From Natrarchaeobius chitinivorans (GTDB taxonomy: Archaea > Halobacteriota > Halobacteria > Halobacteriales > Natrialbaceae), in the NCBI RefSeq assembly GCF_003841505.1, contig NZ_REGA01000003.1:62001-126000 (forward strand): a DNA stretch of 64,000 nt. Direction: 5' to 3'. Both the position numbers and the translations under genes were made by a program. The notes under the pieces were generated by a model that saw nothing but the letters and a program-made list of their open reading frames with translations, was not told the origin of the DNA and ran no database searches. Positions 1 through 9,003 of this stretch are shown here, one piece after another (position 1 is the stretch's first letter; each line of letters starts with the position of its first letter).

Positions 1-1
1 C

Positions 2-91
2 GGGCGCTCCGAGCGACTCGAGTCGATACTGGGAAGCGTCGCGAAAACGCTCGTCGAGCGGTCGAACGTCCCGGTCACGGTCGTTCGGTGA
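2..91 (+). CDS. Universal stress protein UspA family, 3' fragment
   Basis: Only the last 29 codons lie in the window. They read through the typical UspA C-terminus: LGSVAKTLVERSNVPVTVVR and stop, which corresponds to the end of the nucleotide-binding loop (GS) and the final beta strand that closes the fold. UspA proteins are small cytoplasmic dimers, many of which bind ATP, and are linked to stress survival. Four further UspA-type genes lie in this window. The 197 nt after the stop hold no convincing gene, only an imperfect direct repeat of GCTCGAGCGTGGCT at 212-225 and 274-287. Confidence 0.8.
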   Translation, partial: GRSERLESILGSVAKTLVERSNVPVTVVR

Positions 92-288
92 CCGGCGACT
101 CGTCGAGGACGACCTCGTCGTCACCACGTCGCCGAGTTATCGCCCCGAGGCACGGAGGGTCGCCTTCAGCCGGCTGCTCCTCATCGCTTCCGTCGCTCCA
201 CTGCTTCCGTCGCTCGAGCGTGGCTGTCACCGCTTCGGGTTTCGTCGCTCGAGTGTGTCCGTCACTCCGTATGGCTCGAGCGTGGCTC

Positions 289-374
289 TCATACGGTTTA
301 CTGTAAATCATTACCGGCGCACCCGCGACCCGGGCGGCGGGTGCGCCGGTAAATCGCTACAACAATCCGTATCA
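289..374. repeat. Family A palindromic element, copy A1 (abuts CapA stop codon)
   Basis: Complete copy. The ends are TCATACGGTTTACTGTA (left) and the complement of TGATACGGATTGTTGTA (right). The centre is a strong GC-rich hairpin, GGCGCACCCGC paired with GCGGGTGCGCC. The last three bases, 372-374, are the complement of TGA and serve as the stop codon of the CapA-like gene on the minus strand. It sits between two convergent genes, so a role as a bidirectional terminator is possible. Confidence 0.85.
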
Positions 375-1367
375 CTCGGTAAGCGGGAGGACGAGTGCCT
401 CGCCGTCCCGTTCGAACGACGTCCCGAACTCCTCGGAGCGTGCCCGCATTCGAGCCCGACACCACGCGGCTGCATCGGTCGACGCCTCGTGGACCGCCAC
501 GTCGAAGATTTCGACCGGTTGCAGGCGAAGTTCCGAGGGGCGTCCACCGTCCCCGACCGAGAGTTCGAACAGGAAACTTCGATCGTTCCGGAGGTCGTCG
601 TCGACGGCGTAATCGTCGACGAAGTCGCCCGTATCGTACAGGATCGGCCGTCCCTCGTACACCTCGATTCCGTGAAATACGTGGGCGCTGTGGCCGTAAA
701 CTACGTCGACACCCTGGTCGACGAGCCACCGCCCGAATCGCCCGAACGACTCGGGCGGCCGCTCGACCATGTTCGGGCCCCAGTGGAGCGATACGATCAG
801 GAGATCGGGTGATTTCGATCGAGCCCGGTCGAGTGTTTCTCGAACGGTCGTCCGCGTCCGCGCGTCCTCGACGTCGATGTCGACGTAGGCCGTTCCGGGT
901 GAACTCTCGTCGGCCGCGTACTCGGGAACGTTGTCCGTAAGCGAGACGAATCCGATGGTCCGGTCACCGACGGTCACGTGTGCCGGTTCCAGTGCCTCCT
1001 CGAGGGTGCGCCCCGCGCCGGAACGTGCGATCTCCGCCGCGTCGAGTTCGTCGAGCGTATCTGTCAGCCCGACCGTTTCGAAGTCGAACACGTGATTGTT
1101 CGCCAGCGCACAGGCGTCGACGCCGGCGGACTCGAGTGCGGGTATCGCCCACTTCGGGTTCGCTCGGAAGTGAAACGGCCGATACGTTCGACGCCAGGGT
1201 TCCCCGCGAGACGAGAGACAACACTCGAGGTTGACGAACAGGCCGTCACAGGCGCGGAGGCGATCCAGCATGGTCCCCCACACCGCCTCGGGGGATCGGC
1301 GACGGTGACGCTCGTCGACGAGCCGACCGAGCATCACGTCGCCCGTGAATCCGATCCGGTGGCTCAT
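372..1367 (-). CDS. CapA/PgsA-type metallophosphoesterase-like protein
   Basis: 331 aa. It resembles the CapA (PGA_cap) family, a calcineurin-like metallophosphoesterase fold linked in bacteria to poly-gamma-glutamate capsule. Visible motifs in order: GDVMLGR near residue 8, NLECCLS, ALANNHVFDF, SLHWGPN and YGHSAHVFHG, which together supply the usual Asp, Asn and His metal ligands. An upstream in-frame extension of 27 codons exists, but the methionine of MSHRIGFTGDVMLG directly precedes the first motif, so I start there. No signal peptide is seen, so the protein appears cytoplasmic. The archaeal substrate is unknown. The stop codon coincides with the end of repeat A1. Confidence 0.8.
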   Translation of the reverse strand: MSHRIGFTGDVMLGRLVDERHRRRSPEAVWGTMLDRLRACDGLFVNLECCLSSRGEPWRRTYRPFHFRANPKWAIPALESAGVDACALANNHVFDFETVGLTDTLDELDAAEIARSGAGRTLEEALEPAHVTVGDRTIGFVSLTDNVPEYAADESSPGTAYVDIDVEDARTRTTVRETLDRARSKSPDLLIVSLHWGPNMVERPPESFGRFGRWLVDQGVDVVYGHSAHVFHGIEVYEGRPILYDTGDFVDDYAVDDDLRNDRSFLFELSVGDGGRPSELRLQPVEIFDVAVHEASTDAAAWCRARMRARSEEFGTSFERDGEALVLPLTE

Positions 1368-1610
1368 CGGCCGGTCGGTCGACTCGAAGCGACAAAACCA
1401 CCGGTCTTCGTTCAGCGAGTCACTCCCGGCGAAAGCAGCCGTTGACAAGGTCGTTACCGATCCGATGTGGGGTCGGACGAGACCGTTCGCTCGGCCGAAT
1501 TCGGTTTGTACGCATCCGGCGATCTCGGGCGCGGTATATCGTCGATGATCGCCGACGAGTTTCGGTAACCTCCGGTTTCGGATCGGGAGAAACAGACCGT
1601 GACCGCCGCC

Positions 1611-1888
1611 TCATCCCGGCGCACGGAAGGCTTTGAGTCGAAACCTCAGGACGATCCGCTCGAGGAGTCCGCCGATCCCGTCCACGTCACCGTCAGTTCG
1701 GTGAGCCGGACGGAGGGTCCAACTGGAACTATTCGCGTCGAGAGGTGTGCTTGCCAGTCGTCTCCCTCGATCGGATCGTCCTCCGTTCGTTCCCCGCCGA
1801 GCCCCTCGAGATATCCCGTCGCTTGCTCGAGCGTGAGTCCGCGAAACCGGCGAGTGAGGTGCAATCGCCCGTCTTCCACCGACTGCAC
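1611..1888 (-). pseudogene. MoaD-related C-terminal-domain-like protein, frameshifted
   Basis: Two minus-strand frames join into one plausible protein of about 92 aa. From a GTG at 1886-1888 the first frame encodes [17 protein letters not shown] and then [15 protein letters not shown]. It then runs into a stop at 1646, while the next frame continues with [18 protein letters not shown] and a stop at 1611. The joined order resembles the small haloarchaeal family annotated as MoaD-related C-terminal domain, which ends in a similar FRxKAxR tail. One missing base near 1667-1671 would explain it. It could be a true inactivating deletion or a sequence error. The family assignment is from memory of its pattern, so it is moderate. 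Confidence 0.55.
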
Positions 1889-2000
1889 CTGTTGCGCTCG
1901 ATCTAAACCGGCATCGAGTCGGCAAATCGAACGCTATATCACTTCGAGGCGGGAACGTGGTGGAAACTGCTTGCCGATCCGATCGCATGATGATCTACGG

Positions 2001-3614
2001 ATGACAGACCCTGCAGTCGACGCACGTGAGGAGACGCTGTCGCCCCTCCTTGCAGGTGGTGCCATCGCTACGATCGGGACCGTCCTTTCGCTCGTCCACG
2101 CGTTTCACGCCGTTGCACACGAGAAACCCGTACTCGCGACGGTGATCGGTGCTGGTCTGCCGCTGGCCCTGTCGCTGGCGCTCGTCTACGCGGGATACTG
2201 GACTGCCCGTCGGCCGAAACCCCTCCCGTACGTCGGACGTCTTACGGTGTGGACCGTACTCGGCGGTATCGTGTTCGGTCTCCTGCTCGCGACGATCACC
2301 GTTCACCAGTATTTAGCGGGCTCCGTGCCGGAAGACGCCGTGTTTCAACTCGCGACTGCCGTCACTGGCGGTTCCCTCGGCGGCTTCGTCGTCGGACTGT
2401 ACGACCTCCGGATCCAGCGGCGGACGGACCGAATCGTCGCACTCCAGCGGGCAACCGCGGACTTCGGCGAGGCACAGACGAAGACCGGAGTCTGTCGACG
2501 AATCGTTCAGCTGGTCTCGAGCGAACTGGACATGTCACTCGCCGGCGTCTGGCTCTACCGGGAGGACCGGAACGCTCTGGTCCCCGTCGAAATGACCGAC
2601 CGAAGCGAGAAACTGTTCGACGAGTATCCGACGTACGAACCCGGAGAGGGACTGTCGTGGCAAGCGTTTGCCGACGGCGAACCGCAGATTCACGACGATC
2701 TCCGCTCCCAGCGGGGCGTGTACAATCCGGAGACGATCATCCGGAGCGAGATCATCCTCCCGCTTGGCTCTCACGGCGTTCTCACCATCGGCTCTCGAGA
2801 GCGGAACGCGTTCGACGACGTCGACGTTTCGACGGCGAAGCTGCTCGCTTCGGCCTCCAGTGCGGTGTTGGATCGGACACAGCGAGAGGAACAGCTCAGA
2901 GCGAAGCGACGAGAACTCGAGACCCGAAACGAACACCTGAACGAGTTCGCGGCCGTCGTCTCACACGATCTGCGAAACCCGCTGACCGTCGCACAGGGCC
3001 ATCTCGAACTCCACCGAGAGGAGTGTGAGAGTTCGTCGCTGGACGAGATCGAACTGGCCCACCAGCGGATGGCGAATCTCATCGACGACCTCCTGGAACT
3101 GGCACGCGCCGGCCAGACGATCAAGCAGACGAGGCAGGTCGATCTAACGGCGGTTGCGTCGATGGCCTGGGAGATGGTCGATTCGACTGCCGTTCGCCTC
3201 GAGATACCGGATGAAGACGTGGCGCTCGAGGCCGACGAGGACCGGCTCCGACAGCTGTTCGAGAACCTGTTTCGAAACGCGATCGACCACGGCGGATCGA
3301 CGACAACGGTGCGTGTGGGGGGTCTCGATGGGCGACGCGGCTTTTACGTCGCGGACGACGGACGAGGCGTTCCACCGGAGGATCAGGAACGGATTTTCGA
3401 GCACGGATATACGACCGACGAGGACGGAACCGGACTCGGTCTGGTGACGGTCCGGCGCATCGTCGACGCCCACGGATGGTCGGTGTCGGTGGCCGAAAGC
3501 GACTGCGGTGGTGCCAGATTCGAAATCGAAACCGATTCGGTCGGTGGGGAAAACCGGTCGGGACAGCGATCCGCATCAGTCGACGGCTGGAACGGTGCTC
3601 CCCACCAACCGTAA
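2001..3614 (+). CDS. Membrane sensor histidine kinase (TM-GAF-HisKA-HATPase)
   Basis: 537 aa. Four hydrophobic segments lie at about residues 17-40, 45-66, 80-100 and 112-130. A GAF-like sensor domain follows (about 145-290), with [15 protein letters not shown] and [19 protein letters not shown]. Next are a coiled linker, the phosphoacceptor H-box [11 protein letters not shown] near residue 322, the N-box FRNAIDHGG, and the G-boxes DDGRGVP and GTGLGL. This is a complete kinase core that should autophosphorylate on the H-box histidine. No response regulator is adjacent, so the partner is unknown. The frame stays open far upstream, but that part overlaps the frameshifted gene and is Arg/Ser-rich, so I start at the ATG before [10 protein letters not shown]. 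Confidence 0.85.
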   Translation: MTDPAVDAREETLSPLLAGGAIATIGTVLSLVHAFHAVAHEKPVLATVIGAGLPLALSLALVYAGYWTARRPKPLPYVGRLTVWTVLGGIVFGLLLATITVHQYLAGSVPEDAVFQLATAVTGGSLGGFVVGLYDLRIQRRTDRIVALQRATADFGEAQTKTGVCRRIVQLVSSELDMSLAGVWLYREDRNALVPVEMTDRSEKLFDEYPTYEPGEGLSWQAFADGEPQIHDDLRSQRGVYNPETIIRSEIILPLGSHGVLTIGSRERNAFDDVDVSTAKLLASASSAVLDRTQREEQLRAKRRELETRNEHLNEFAAVVSHDLRNPLTVAQGHLELHREECESSSLDEIELAHQRMANLIDDLLELARAGQTIKQTRQVDLTAVASMAWEMVDSTAVRLEIPDEDVALEADEDRLRQLFENLFRNAIDHGGSTTTVRVGGLDGRRGFYVADDGRGVPPEDQERIFEHGYTTDEDGTGLGLVTVRRIVDAHGWSVSVAESDCGGARFEIETDSVGGENRSGQRSASVDGWNGAPHQP

Positions 3615-3679
3615 CTAGTCACACACCTGTCGCACAGCCTCGTGCGTCGCGGTGTGTATCGACGTGTCGTGGCTACTGT
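3611..3679. repeat. Degenerate family B MITE-like element, copy B6
   Basis: Starts right behind the kinase stop. It retains GTAACTAGTCACACACC at one side and GGTGTGTATCGACG plus GTGGCTACTGTGG at the other, matching family B ends in weakened form. The rest of the gap to 3956 shows no gene that I can support. Confidence 0.45.
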
Positions 3680-3956
3680 GGGACAGTCGAAAAGTGGGGG
3701 TGGAAATACACCCGCGGGAACGTGCCTGTGACACACGAGGTGGAGACCGGGGGATGGGTAGGGATGGGGGGACAGCGCGTTCGGGAGCTCACGCACCTGG
3801 TGTTTCCCGCGAGTGTACTTTCGAGTACAGTGGCAAATCGAAAGAGACTGTGGCCAAATATTGTTGGGTGTCGGCCGCGTCGTAGCCGTAATCCGGGACC
3901 GATCGATCGTCGTGGATCGATGGGGACGGCTCGAACGTCCGTACCAACTGGCTCGT

Positions 3957-5168
3957 CTACCGGTCGTTCGAGTCCGCTTCGTCTCCGCCCTCCTCGTCCG
4001 CCGCGTCGACGACGGCCTGGAACGCGTCGATGATGACGCGCTTCGTGACGGCCCCGCGGGAGGTCCAGTGGGTCGCGTAGTCGAGCATGTCGTCGTAGAT
4101 GTCGGGCTTGCAGCCGGCGGCCTTCGGGTGGCCGCCGCCGTTTACCTTGCCCGCGACCTCGTGGCAGCGATCGAACGCGTCGGTGCCGCGGATCGAGGCC
4201 GATCCGGCCGGCTTGACGATCACCGAGGCGTCGGCACCGTCCTCGCGCATCGCTTCGGCGACCTCGTTTTGCGAACACCGGCCGTACGTGACGCCGACGG
4301 TGTACTCGCCGATTTCGCGGAACTCCGCGCGGGCGACCGCCTGTTCGATCAGCGCCTCTTTTTCGACGCGACGTTTCTCGATGTACTCTCCGACCCACTC
4401 TGGCAGGTCGACACCGTACTCGCGGACGACCTCGACGTACTCCGCGGGATCGGTCCAGTAGGCGTAATCGGCCAGGTCGTCGCTTCGTGGGTCTTCACGC
4501 AGCCAGAGGTCGTGATCACGCGTGACGGCCGCGAGTTCGTCGTACATCGGGGAGAAGTCGTACTCGAGCGACCGGTAGACGACGTCGGCGCTGCACTCCG
4601 TGTCGGAGTCACCGACCACGAGGTCGACGCCGGCGTCGCGGACGCTCTCGGCGACGTCGTCGCCCCACTGGTGGTGGTCGTACCATGAAACCCGGTCGGC
4701 GGTTTCGAGCGCCGCCTCGAGTTCGTCGGCGACGTACTCGTACCTGTCCGGACAGAGGTCACAGACGTAGAGGTCGATTCCCTCGTCGCCGTACTCCGCG
4801 ACGCGAGCGATCGCGTCCTCGACGTCGTGGGGACTCGCGGGAATCAGCGCGACCGAGTGGGGCGTCGGCTCGGGCTCCTCGAGCGGGCTCTCCGAGTCCT
4901 CCGAGTCCTCCGAGTCGGTAACGTCATCGTCGTCCGGTTCGGGGACGTTTCGAACGTCGTCGTAGGCTTCCCTGAGCAACGCGACGCACGCGAGTCCGTC
5001 GGCGTCCGGGTCGGCGACCACGGCGACCTCGGCACCCTCGAGTGCCGCCTGGGTCTGCTCCGCTTCGAGATCGTCCTCGAGCGAGTCGGGCAGAAAGAAT
5101 CCGGTCCCCGGCAAGACCGACTTGCGAGCGATCGGCAAGTCGCTGCTGTCGATGAGATCGTCGTACAT
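3957..5168 (-). CDS. DHH family phosphoesterase (RecJ-like nuclease superfamily)
   Basis: 403 aa, acidic. Motifs: DPDADGLACVALL near residue 53 (DxDADG metal site), SWYDHHQWGDD near 165 (the DHH signature), and the C-terminal DHHA1 motif NGGGHPKAAG near 355. These residues bind the two catalytic Mn ions in RecJ-type exonucleases and related oligonucleotide phosphodiesterases. An acidic, low-complexity stretch (DDDDVTDSEDSEDSESP) interrupts the domain after motif I, as is common in haloarchaeal insertions. The start ATG gives MYDDLIDSSD and no better alternative is seen. Likely cytoplasmic and involved in nucleic-acid turnover or repair; the exact substrate cannot be read from the sequence. 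Confidence 0.85.
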   Translation of the reverse strand: MYDDLIDSSDLPIARKSVLPGTGFFLPDSLEDDLEAEQTQAALEGAEVAVVADPDADGLACVALLREAYDDVRNVPEPDDDDVTDSEDSEDSESPLEEPEPTPHSVALIPASPHDVEDAIARVAEYGDEGIDLYVCDLCPDRYEYVADELEAALETADRVSWYDHHQWGDDVAESVRDAGVDLVVGDSDTECSADVVYRSLEYDFSPMYDELAAVTRDHDLWLREDPRSDDLADYAYWTDPAEYVEVVREYGVDLPEWVGEYIEKRRVEKEALIEQAVARAEFREIGEYTVGVTYGRCSQNEVAEAMREDGADASVIVKPAGSASIRGTDAFDRCHEVAGKVNGGGHPKAAGCKPDIYDDMLDYATHWTSRGAVTKRVIIDAFQAVVDAADEEGGDEADSNDR

Positions 5169-5197
5169 ACACTCGGTTGTGAGGCGACGGCGGAAGT

Positions 5198-5261
5198 ACT
5201 CGCCGGTCTCGGTCGGGCGTTGGCGTCGGACTCGCCGGTCTCGGTCAGGCGTTGACGTCGG
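5198..5261. repeat. 32-bp tandem duplication across the stop codon of a UspA gene
   Basis: Two copies of 32 bp (5198-5229 and 5230-5261) differ at two positions. The inner copy contains the stop codon of the minus-strand UspA gene (5245-5247). In the outer copy the equivalent triplet is CGA, so only the inner copy terminates translation. A partial third copy starts at 5262. Confidence 0.9.
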
Positions 5262-5709
5262 ACTCGCCCGCCGACCCGTCGGCCGCGGTCTCGAGCTGTC
5301 GAACGGTCAACACCGGGACGGGAGACGTTCGAACGACCCGCTCGGCGACGCTTCCGAGTAGAAGTCGGTTCTCGCCGTGGCGACCGCGAGTCCCCGTCGC
5401 GACTAGGTCGGCGTCGACCTCGCGTGCGTACTCACAGATCTCCGCGGCCGGTCTGCCCTCGCGGACGGCCGTCGTCACTCCGTCGTCGGTTCGACTCTCG
5501 ACGGTCGCGAGCGCGGCGTCGGCGTGGGTCTCGAGTGCGGTTCGGAGCTCCGACCGAAGCTGTTCGGGCGAGGCGTCGACCTCGCCGGCGTCGACGACCG
5601 AGAGCGCGTGGACGTCGGCCTCGAACCGGTTCGCCAGATCGATCGCGACGTCGACGGCGCGTTTGACGCTCTCGGAGCCGTCCGTGGCGACGACGACCGT
5701 ATCGAACAT
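5245..5709 (-). CDS. Universal stress protein UspA family, ATP-binding type
   Basis: 154 aa. It begins MFDTVVVATDGSESVKRAVD, the classic first strand and loop. It carries the full nucleotide-binding signature GTRGRHGENRLLLGS (G-2x-G-9x-GS) near residue 118, followed by VAERVVRTSPVPVLTVR. Such proteins bind ATP and act as cytoplasmic dimers in stress physiology. It is divergent to the next UspA gene at 5819, with 109 nt between the starts, so the two may share a control region. Its 3' end lies inside a 32-bp tandem duplication. Confidence 0.9.
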   Translation of the reverse strand: MFDTVVVATDGSESVKRAVDVAIDLANRFEADVHALSVVDAGEVDASPEQLRSELRTALETHADAALATVESRTDDGVTTAVREGRPAAEICEYAREVDADLVATGTRGRHGENRLLLGSVAERVVRTSPVPVLTVRQLETAADGSAGESDVNA

Positions 5710-5818
5710 GACCGAACGTTTCGCACGGAGCGGCTTAAACACCGCCGGTCCCGTCGCCACCGGCCGGTTCGAGTCTGTCGGGGGAGGGTTTTTTGTACCG
5801 GACGACACAGTGGCGGGT

Positions 5819-6280
5819 ATGGACGACAGCGAGCCGTTTTCGGTCGACACGGTGCTTGCACCGGTCGACGGAAGTGAGGAGTCCGCGACAGCCGTCGAGT
5901 ACGCCGTGGCAATCGCCGACCGGTACGACGCGTCCGTCCACGCGCTGTACGTACTCGGACACGGCGTCGTCCGCGGCATGGACGTCGGTACCGTCGACGA
6001 GGGGATCGTCGCGGAGAACACGCAGGGGTTTTTCGACGACGTCGCCGAAATCGCCGACGACGCCGGCGTTTCGCTGTCGACGTCGGTCGACGACGGCTTC
6101 TCTCAGAGCCGCAAAACACGCCATCCCGGAAACGTCGTACTCGACACCGCGGACGCCATCGACGCCGACTTCGTCGTTTTGCCCCGGGAGCCGGTGACCG
6201 ATGCGACCTCGGCGGAAGTCCTCGAGAAAGTCGCCGAGTACGTCCTCTCGTATGCGAGCCAACCGGTTCTCTCCGTGTAG
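5819..6280 (+). CDS. Universal stress protein UspA family, lacking the ATP-binding signature
   Basis: 153 aa, starting at the ATG of MDDSEPFSVDTVLAPVDGSE. The N-terminal strand and the helix ESATAVEYAVAIADRYDASV are typical of UspA. The usual C-terminal G-2x-G-9x-G(S/T) loop is missing; the equivalent stretch reads VVLPREPVTDATSAEV before the last strand ASQPVLSV. It is therefore likely a non-ATP-binding (UspA-proper-like) member. Divergent partner of the ATP-binding UspA gene at 5245 and convergent with a GNAT gene. A TATA-like run, GGGTTTTTTGTACC, lies about 25 nt before the start. Confidence 0.8.
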   Translation: MDDSEPFSVDTVLAPVDGSEESATAVEYAVAIADRYDASVHALYVLGHGVVRGMDVGTVDEGIVAENTQGFFDDVAEIADDAGVSLSTSVDDGFSQSRKTRHPGNVVLDTADAIDADFVVLPREPVTDATSAEVLEKVAEYVLSYASQPVLSV

Positions 6281-6340
6281 TCCGATTCCGGGCGGCGACG
6301 AAACCGATCGGCGTGGAGTCACCCTGTCCCGGCCCAGAAG

Positions 6341-6913
6341 CTACGACTCGCCGAGCCGGATCGCCATCTCCTGTTCGAAACTCTCCGATCCGGTCGTCTC
6401 GAATCCGACCCGTTCGTAGAGTGCGATCGCCGGGTGGTTCCACCGCTCGACGGTAAGCCACACCCGTTCGATGTCGATCCCGTTCGCGTAGCCGAGCAGG
6501 TGCTCGAGAAGCTCCGTCCCGATACCGGCCCGCTGGTAGGCCTGGACGACGAAGATCGCGAGTTCCCACTCGACGTCGTCGTTCGCCCCGATCGCGTCGG
6601 GGTCCTCAACGTCGGGGACGAGCATCGCGTGGCCGATCACGTCGTCCCCGTGGGAAGCGAGCACGTTGACGCTGTGCTCGCCGATACTCTCGAGCCAGCT
6701 TCGGATGCGATCTTCTCCGGTCGGCGGGATTCCCTGTGCCCGGTCGCTCGGGTCGAACTCGACGTACATCTCGACGACGTCTCCCAGCCGTTTTTCCGAG
6801 AGTGCGCCGACGCCTTCGACCTCGATCAGCCGTCCCTCCCGGTCCTCGAACGTCGCCGGCGGCGACGGGAACGGGCCGGACGGTTCGGTCGGATACGTTC
6901 GCGTTCCCGGCAT
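6341..6913 (-). CDS. GNAT family N-acetyltransferase
   Basis: 190 aa. The acetyl-CoA-binding motif A is visible as ELAIFVVQAYQRAGIGTELL (Q/R-x-x-G-x-G/A), followed by IERVWLTVERWNHPAIALYE and RVGFE, the typical motif B of the GNAT fold. The N-terminal 40 residues are Pro-rich and not recognised. Substrate unknown. It lies 2 nt downstream of a UspA gene on the same strand (6916-7284), so the two are very likely co-transcribed as part of a stress cluster. Confidence 0.85.
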   Translation of the reverse strand: MPGTRTYPTEPSGPFPSPPATFEDREGRLIEVEGVGALSEKRLGDVVEMYVEFDPSDRAQGIPPTGEDRIRSWLESIGEHSVNVLASHGDDVIGHAMLVPDVEDPDAIGANDDVEWELAIFVVQAYQRAGIGTELLEHLLGYANGIDIERVWLTVERWNHPAIALYERVGFETTGSESFEQEMAIRLGES

Positions 6914-6915
6914 CG

Positions 6916-7284
6916 TTATCGAACCAGTTTGACGGTCGTCGGCGCGTTCAACAGGACGAACTCGGTGATCGGGCCGAGCTGGATCTTGCCCATCGGACTC
7001 AACGTTCCACCGCCGATTACCAGCTGATCGTACTCGCCCTGTTCTGCGTAATCGACGAGCGAACTCCCCGGATCTCCCTCGAGCCTGACGATTTCGGCCT
7101 CGAGGTCGGCGTCGTCGAGCAACGCGGCTGCCGTGTCGTACATCTCCGCCTGGGAGCGTTCGGATTCCGGCTTCTCGAGAACGGCGACGGTCAACTCGTC
7201 GCCGATCTCCTGGGTGCGTTCGATCGTTTGCTCGAGTGTCTTGATGGATTCGTCGCTTCCACCGAGACCGACTAGGACGTTCAT
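6916..7284 (-). CDS. Universal stress protein UspA family (short)
   Basis: 122 aa, shorter than the usual 140-150. Begins MNVLVGLGGSDESIKTLEQT. The binding loop is present in modified form: IGGGTLSPMGKIQLGPITEF, which keeps SPxGKxxLG, found in several archaeal UspA proteins. It ends VLLNAPTTVKLVR. First gene of a two-gene unit with the GNAT gene downstream. The upstream region is shared divergently with the AAA ATPase at 7426. Confidence 0.85.
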   Translation of the reverse strand: MNVLVGLGGSDESIKTLEQTIERTQEIGDELTVAVLEKPESERSQAEMYDTAAALLDDADLEAEIVRLEGDPGSSLVDYAEQGEYDQLVIGGGTLSPMGKIQLGPITEFVLLNAPTTVKLVR

Positions 7285-7425
7285 ATCTCTGAGTGTGTGC
7301 CGGTGGACGAAAGTCGTTGTGCCGCGACGTGGGTGTTCGACGACCGGCAGCTGTCCATCGGTACGCAATCACACACGGTAGACAGGACGACGCCGTTAAG
7401 AGCGTGTGGACGGTACGGTTACGGA

Positions 7426-8895
7426 ATGAGTGATGCGGCGCTCGATGTCGTCGAGTTTTTGCTCACGACGAGCGTGTATTCCGACGACAGGACGCTAGAT
7501 GAGAACGACCTCCCACCGTCGTATCGTCGGGTATTCTGGAGTAGCGGCGGAACGGGAGACGAAGGGAGCGACGACGACCGTGCCCGGAGTGGCGACGGAC
7601 GAGCCGGTATCAGTCGCCCGCTCTCGGCAACGAACGCACTCACGCGACGGGCGACCGGCGTCGAGCGACCCTGGGACGCCGTCTCGGAGCTGATGTTCAC
7701 CGAGCGCGACGAGTTCTCCGGAACCATCACCCTCGCACAGCGGGAGATGGCCGAACGGTGGTTCGCCGAACGAGTCGGCGAGGACCGATTGCGCGAGAAC
7801 CCGACGCTCGCGAAGCGCTTTGCCGACGACGACGAGTTCGAGTTCGACGTCACCCACGAGGAGGCACGGGATCGAAACCGTCCGATTCAGGCGGATCGCG
7901 TCTGGATCGACGGCTTACTCGAGGAGTACTTCGACGACGAGGAGGACGAGGAGATGCTCGACCTCGTGGACGTCCGTGCGCCCGAGGAGGTCGACATCAC
8001 CCTCGACGACCTCGTCTTGACCGAGGGTCAGGAGGCCGAAATCGACAAGATCGCGAAGGCGATCGAACACCGAGACTACCTCGCGAACATCGGGCTACGC
8101 GAGATCGGGAAGCTGCTGTTCGTCGGGCCGCCCGGGACCGGGAAGACCTCGACGGCCCAGGCGCTTGCGAGGGACATGGATCTGCCGTTCGTCGAGGTCA
8201 AACTCTCGATGATCACCTCCCAGTATCTCGGCGAGACGGCCAAAAACGTCGACAAGACCTTCGAGGTGGCAAAGCGACTCTCGCCGTGTATCCTCTTTAT
8301 CGACGAGTTCGACTTCGTCGCCAAGACTCGCCGGAGCGACGAACACGCTGCCCTGAAGCGGGCGGTCAACACCCTGCTCAAGAGCATCGACAACATTTCG
8401 CTGATCGAGGACGACGTTCTCCTCATCGGCGCGACGAACCACCCCGATCAACTCGACAACGCCGCCTGGCGGCGCTTCGACGAGATCATCAACTTCCCCA
8501 AACCCGACTACGGCATGCGGGCGGACATCCTCCGGGTGATCACTCGAACGATGGACATCGAGGAGTTCGACCCCCAGCTTATCGCCGAAATCACCGAAGG
8601 GCTGACCGGAAGCGACCTTCGAATGGTGCTTCGGGAGGCCGTCCTCGAGGCGCTGACCGAGGATCGGACGACCCTGACCCAGGAGGACCTCCTCGACGCC
8701 GTCGAGGAGTTCGAGGAACGCGACAGCCTGAAGAACATGGACATGATCGAGGGCGACCACGACGCGCTCGTCGCTGGTGGCGACATCGGCAAGGCGAGCG
8801 ACGGCGGCCACGATCACAGCCACGACGACCACGATCACAGCCACGACGACCACGATCACAGCCACGACGACCACGATCACAGCCACGACCACTGA
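7426..8895 (+). CDS. AAA+ ATPase with His/Asp-repeat C-terminal tail
   Basis: 489 aa. An acidic N-terminal region (about 1-190) is followed by a single AAA+ module: Walker A FVGPPGTGKTSTAQ near residue 233, Walker B CILFIDEFDFVA near 288, sensor 1 LLIGATNHPDQLDNAAWRR with arginine-finger-like residues, and a C-terminal helical lid. This is the Cdc48/Vps4/SpoVK-like class, which remodels proteins. The last 31 residues are four copies of a 7-residue unit, HDHSHDD, an obvious potential metal-binding tail encoded by a 21-bp tandem repeat. Promoter: GCCGTTAAGAG about 30 nt before the ATG, so probably leaderless. An in-frame upstream extension lacks family features and was excluded. Confidence 0.85.
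   Translation: MSDAALDVVEFLLTTSVYSDDRTLDENDLPPSYRRVFWSSGGTGDEGSDDDRARSGDGRAGISRPLSATNALTRRATGVERPWDAVSELMFTERDEFSGTITLAQREMAERWFAERVGEDRLRENPTLAKRFADDDEFEFDVTHEEARDRNRPIQADRVWIDGLLEEYFDDEEDEEMLDLVDVRAPEEVDITLDDLVLTEGQEAEIDKIAKAIEHRDYLANIGLREIGKLLFVGPPGTGKTSTAQALARDMDLPFVEVKLSMITSQYLGETAKNVDKTFEVAKRLSPCILFIDEFDFVAKTRRSDEHAALKRAVNTLLKSIDNISLIEDDVLLIGATNHPDQLDNAAWRRFDEIINFPKPDYGMRADILRVITRTMDIEEFDPQLIAEITEGLTGSDLRMVLREAVLEALTEDRTTLTQEDLLDAVEEFEERDSLKNMDMIEGDHDALVAGGDIGKASDGGHDHSHDDHDHSHDDHDHSHDDHDHSHDH
8809..8892 (+). repeat. In-frame 21-bp tandem repeat (x4) encoding a His/Asp tail
   Basis: Four copies of CACGATCACAGCCACGACGAC-type units (the last has one change) end exactly at the stop codon of the AAA ATPase. 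Near-perfect nucleotide identity, including at third positions, indicates recent expansion or strong homogenisation. Confidence 0.95.
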
Positions 8896-9003
8896 ACGGG
8901 TTCCGAGGAGCCTCTCCTGCCGACGCGATCGCTGTGTGTCCCAGACGGCGAAACCGAACCTTCCCGCCAGTCATCGATCACTTCTCTGAGCGGTGCACGT
9001 CGC

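Noticed and set aside
1715-1732. CCAACTGGAACTATTCGCG resembling the end of family B
   Set aside because: Lies inside the frameshifted coding region without the TATAGTA terminus or a partner arm; likely coincidence.
5475-6569. Minus-strand frame of 364 codons over the UspA genes
   Set aside because: Arg/Pro-rich translation overlapping two clear UspA genes and a GNAT gene; no family pattern.
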